A stretch of 64,000 nt of DNA. Source: Croceivirga lutea (GTDB lineage Bacteria > Bacteroidota > Bacteroidia > Flavobacteriales > Flavobacteriaceae). The stretch lies in NCBI RefSeq assembly GCF_014235875.1, contig NZ_JACJUK010000006.1, positions 1 to 64,000 of the forward strand, given 5' to 3'. The translations under genes were made by a program, and so were the position numbers. Numbering within the stretch: position 1 is the first letter of the stretch; each line of letters starts with the position of its first letter. Positions 63,849 through 64,000 of the stretch are shown here, piece by piece. The notes under the pieces are model-generated. The model worked only from the letters and a program-made list of their open reading frames with translations, ran no database searches and was not told where the DNA came from.

Positions 63849-64000
63849 GTTTCTAATTCTTTTTGTGGGGCTAATTTTTGTCCCTAGGCTATCATTGGCG
63901 CAAGAAACCAAATCTTTGCGTGAGGTAATAGTGCAGGCCGAAGAAAAATTCAATGTAAAGTTTTCTTTTGCAGATGAATCTATTACAAATCTGCAAGTAA
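63829..64000 (+). CDS. STN-domain outer-membrane receptor, N-terminal fragment (runs off right edge)
   Basis: 57 codons visible: signal peptide (about 1-25, ending RLSLAQ) and the start of a secretin/TonB short N-terminal (STN) domain, SLREVIVQAEEKFNVKFSFA. In sigma/FecR cassettes this is usually a TonB-dependent receptor whose STN domain touches FecR. The ATG overlaps the FecR gene by 20 bp in another frame, supporting co-translation. Confidence 0.75.
   Translation, partial: MTRIHLKFLILFVGLIFVPRLSLAQETKSLREVIVQAEEKFNVKFSFADESITNLQV

Overview
The window looks like chromosome from a marine-type member of the Flavobacteriaceae (Bacteroidota). The evidence is: cargo with type IX secretion (T9SS) C-terminal domains of both types, a choice-of-anchor L adhesin, paired Wzi-family capsule proteins, an ECF sigma/FecR/STN-receptor cassette, LytS/LytTR signalling, NamZ (DUF1343), AT-rich DNA, and several promoters resembling the Bacteroidota TTG/TANNTTTG type. 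No rRNA, tRNA, CRISPR array, transposase or prophage was recognised. Layout: (1) 1-4484, minus strand, holds the N-terminal part of a giant secreted repeat protein whose 102-residue units are encoded by near-identical 306-bp repeats; it runs off the left edge. (2) 4961-27265, all minus strand, is an exopolysaccharide/capsule locus. Transcription runs right to left: WecA-type initiator, WecB, Wzx flippase, glycosyltransferase, Wzy-like polymerase, two glycosyltransferases, acetyltransferase, MDR/Gfo-Idh fusion oxidoreductase, heparinase II/III-like protein, WbuB-like glycosyltransferase, second WecB-like epimerase, Wzc-type tyrosine kinase, and two Wzi-family proteins. The middle (about 18.4-25.9 kb) is visibly more AT-rich than its flanks, as expected of an exchangeable serotype cassette. 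(3) Two small nuclease genes interrupt this locus, each embedded in its own hairpin-rich repeat family: a GIY-YIG gene between two copies of a ~97-bp palindromic repeat (8366-8880), and a DUF559/PD-(D/E)XK gene inside a ~180-bp repeat array (15259-16266). They look like independent repeat-plus-nuclease elements and are the most interesting candidates in the window. (4) 27508-27981 and 37481-37649 hold composite arrays of several different heptanucleotide repeats around a shared core. (5) 28371-48556 is a mixed region: a DnaQ-GIY-YIG nuclease, two LytS-type sensor kinases (the second with a degraded ATP-binding site) with one LytTR regulator, a coupled pair of very small membrane proteins, an aldose epimerase-like protein, a LolC/E-like permease facing NamZ with start codons three bases apart, a sterol desaturase family enzyme, a methyltransferase, a lipoprotein metalloprotease, QueE, a C-type-lectin T9SS protein, an exported RidA protein, a HerA-like ATPase, an HxlR regulator with a divergent hydrolase, and a VOC protein. 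(6) 48587-63848 holds a 1711-residue secreted fusion (sugar dehydrogenase, diheme cytochrome, ricin lectin, eight BIG2 domains, T9SS signal), an aldo/keto reductase, a DUF2306 protein and esterase pair, a 49-residue lipoprotein, FolD, Ffh, a lipoprotein with four repeated modules, and an ECF sigma/FecR pair leading into an STN-domain receptor cut by the right edge. The capsule genes together cover lipid-linked repeat-unit initiation, assembly, flipping, polymerisation, chain-length control and surface attachment. No Wza-type export channel is present in the window.
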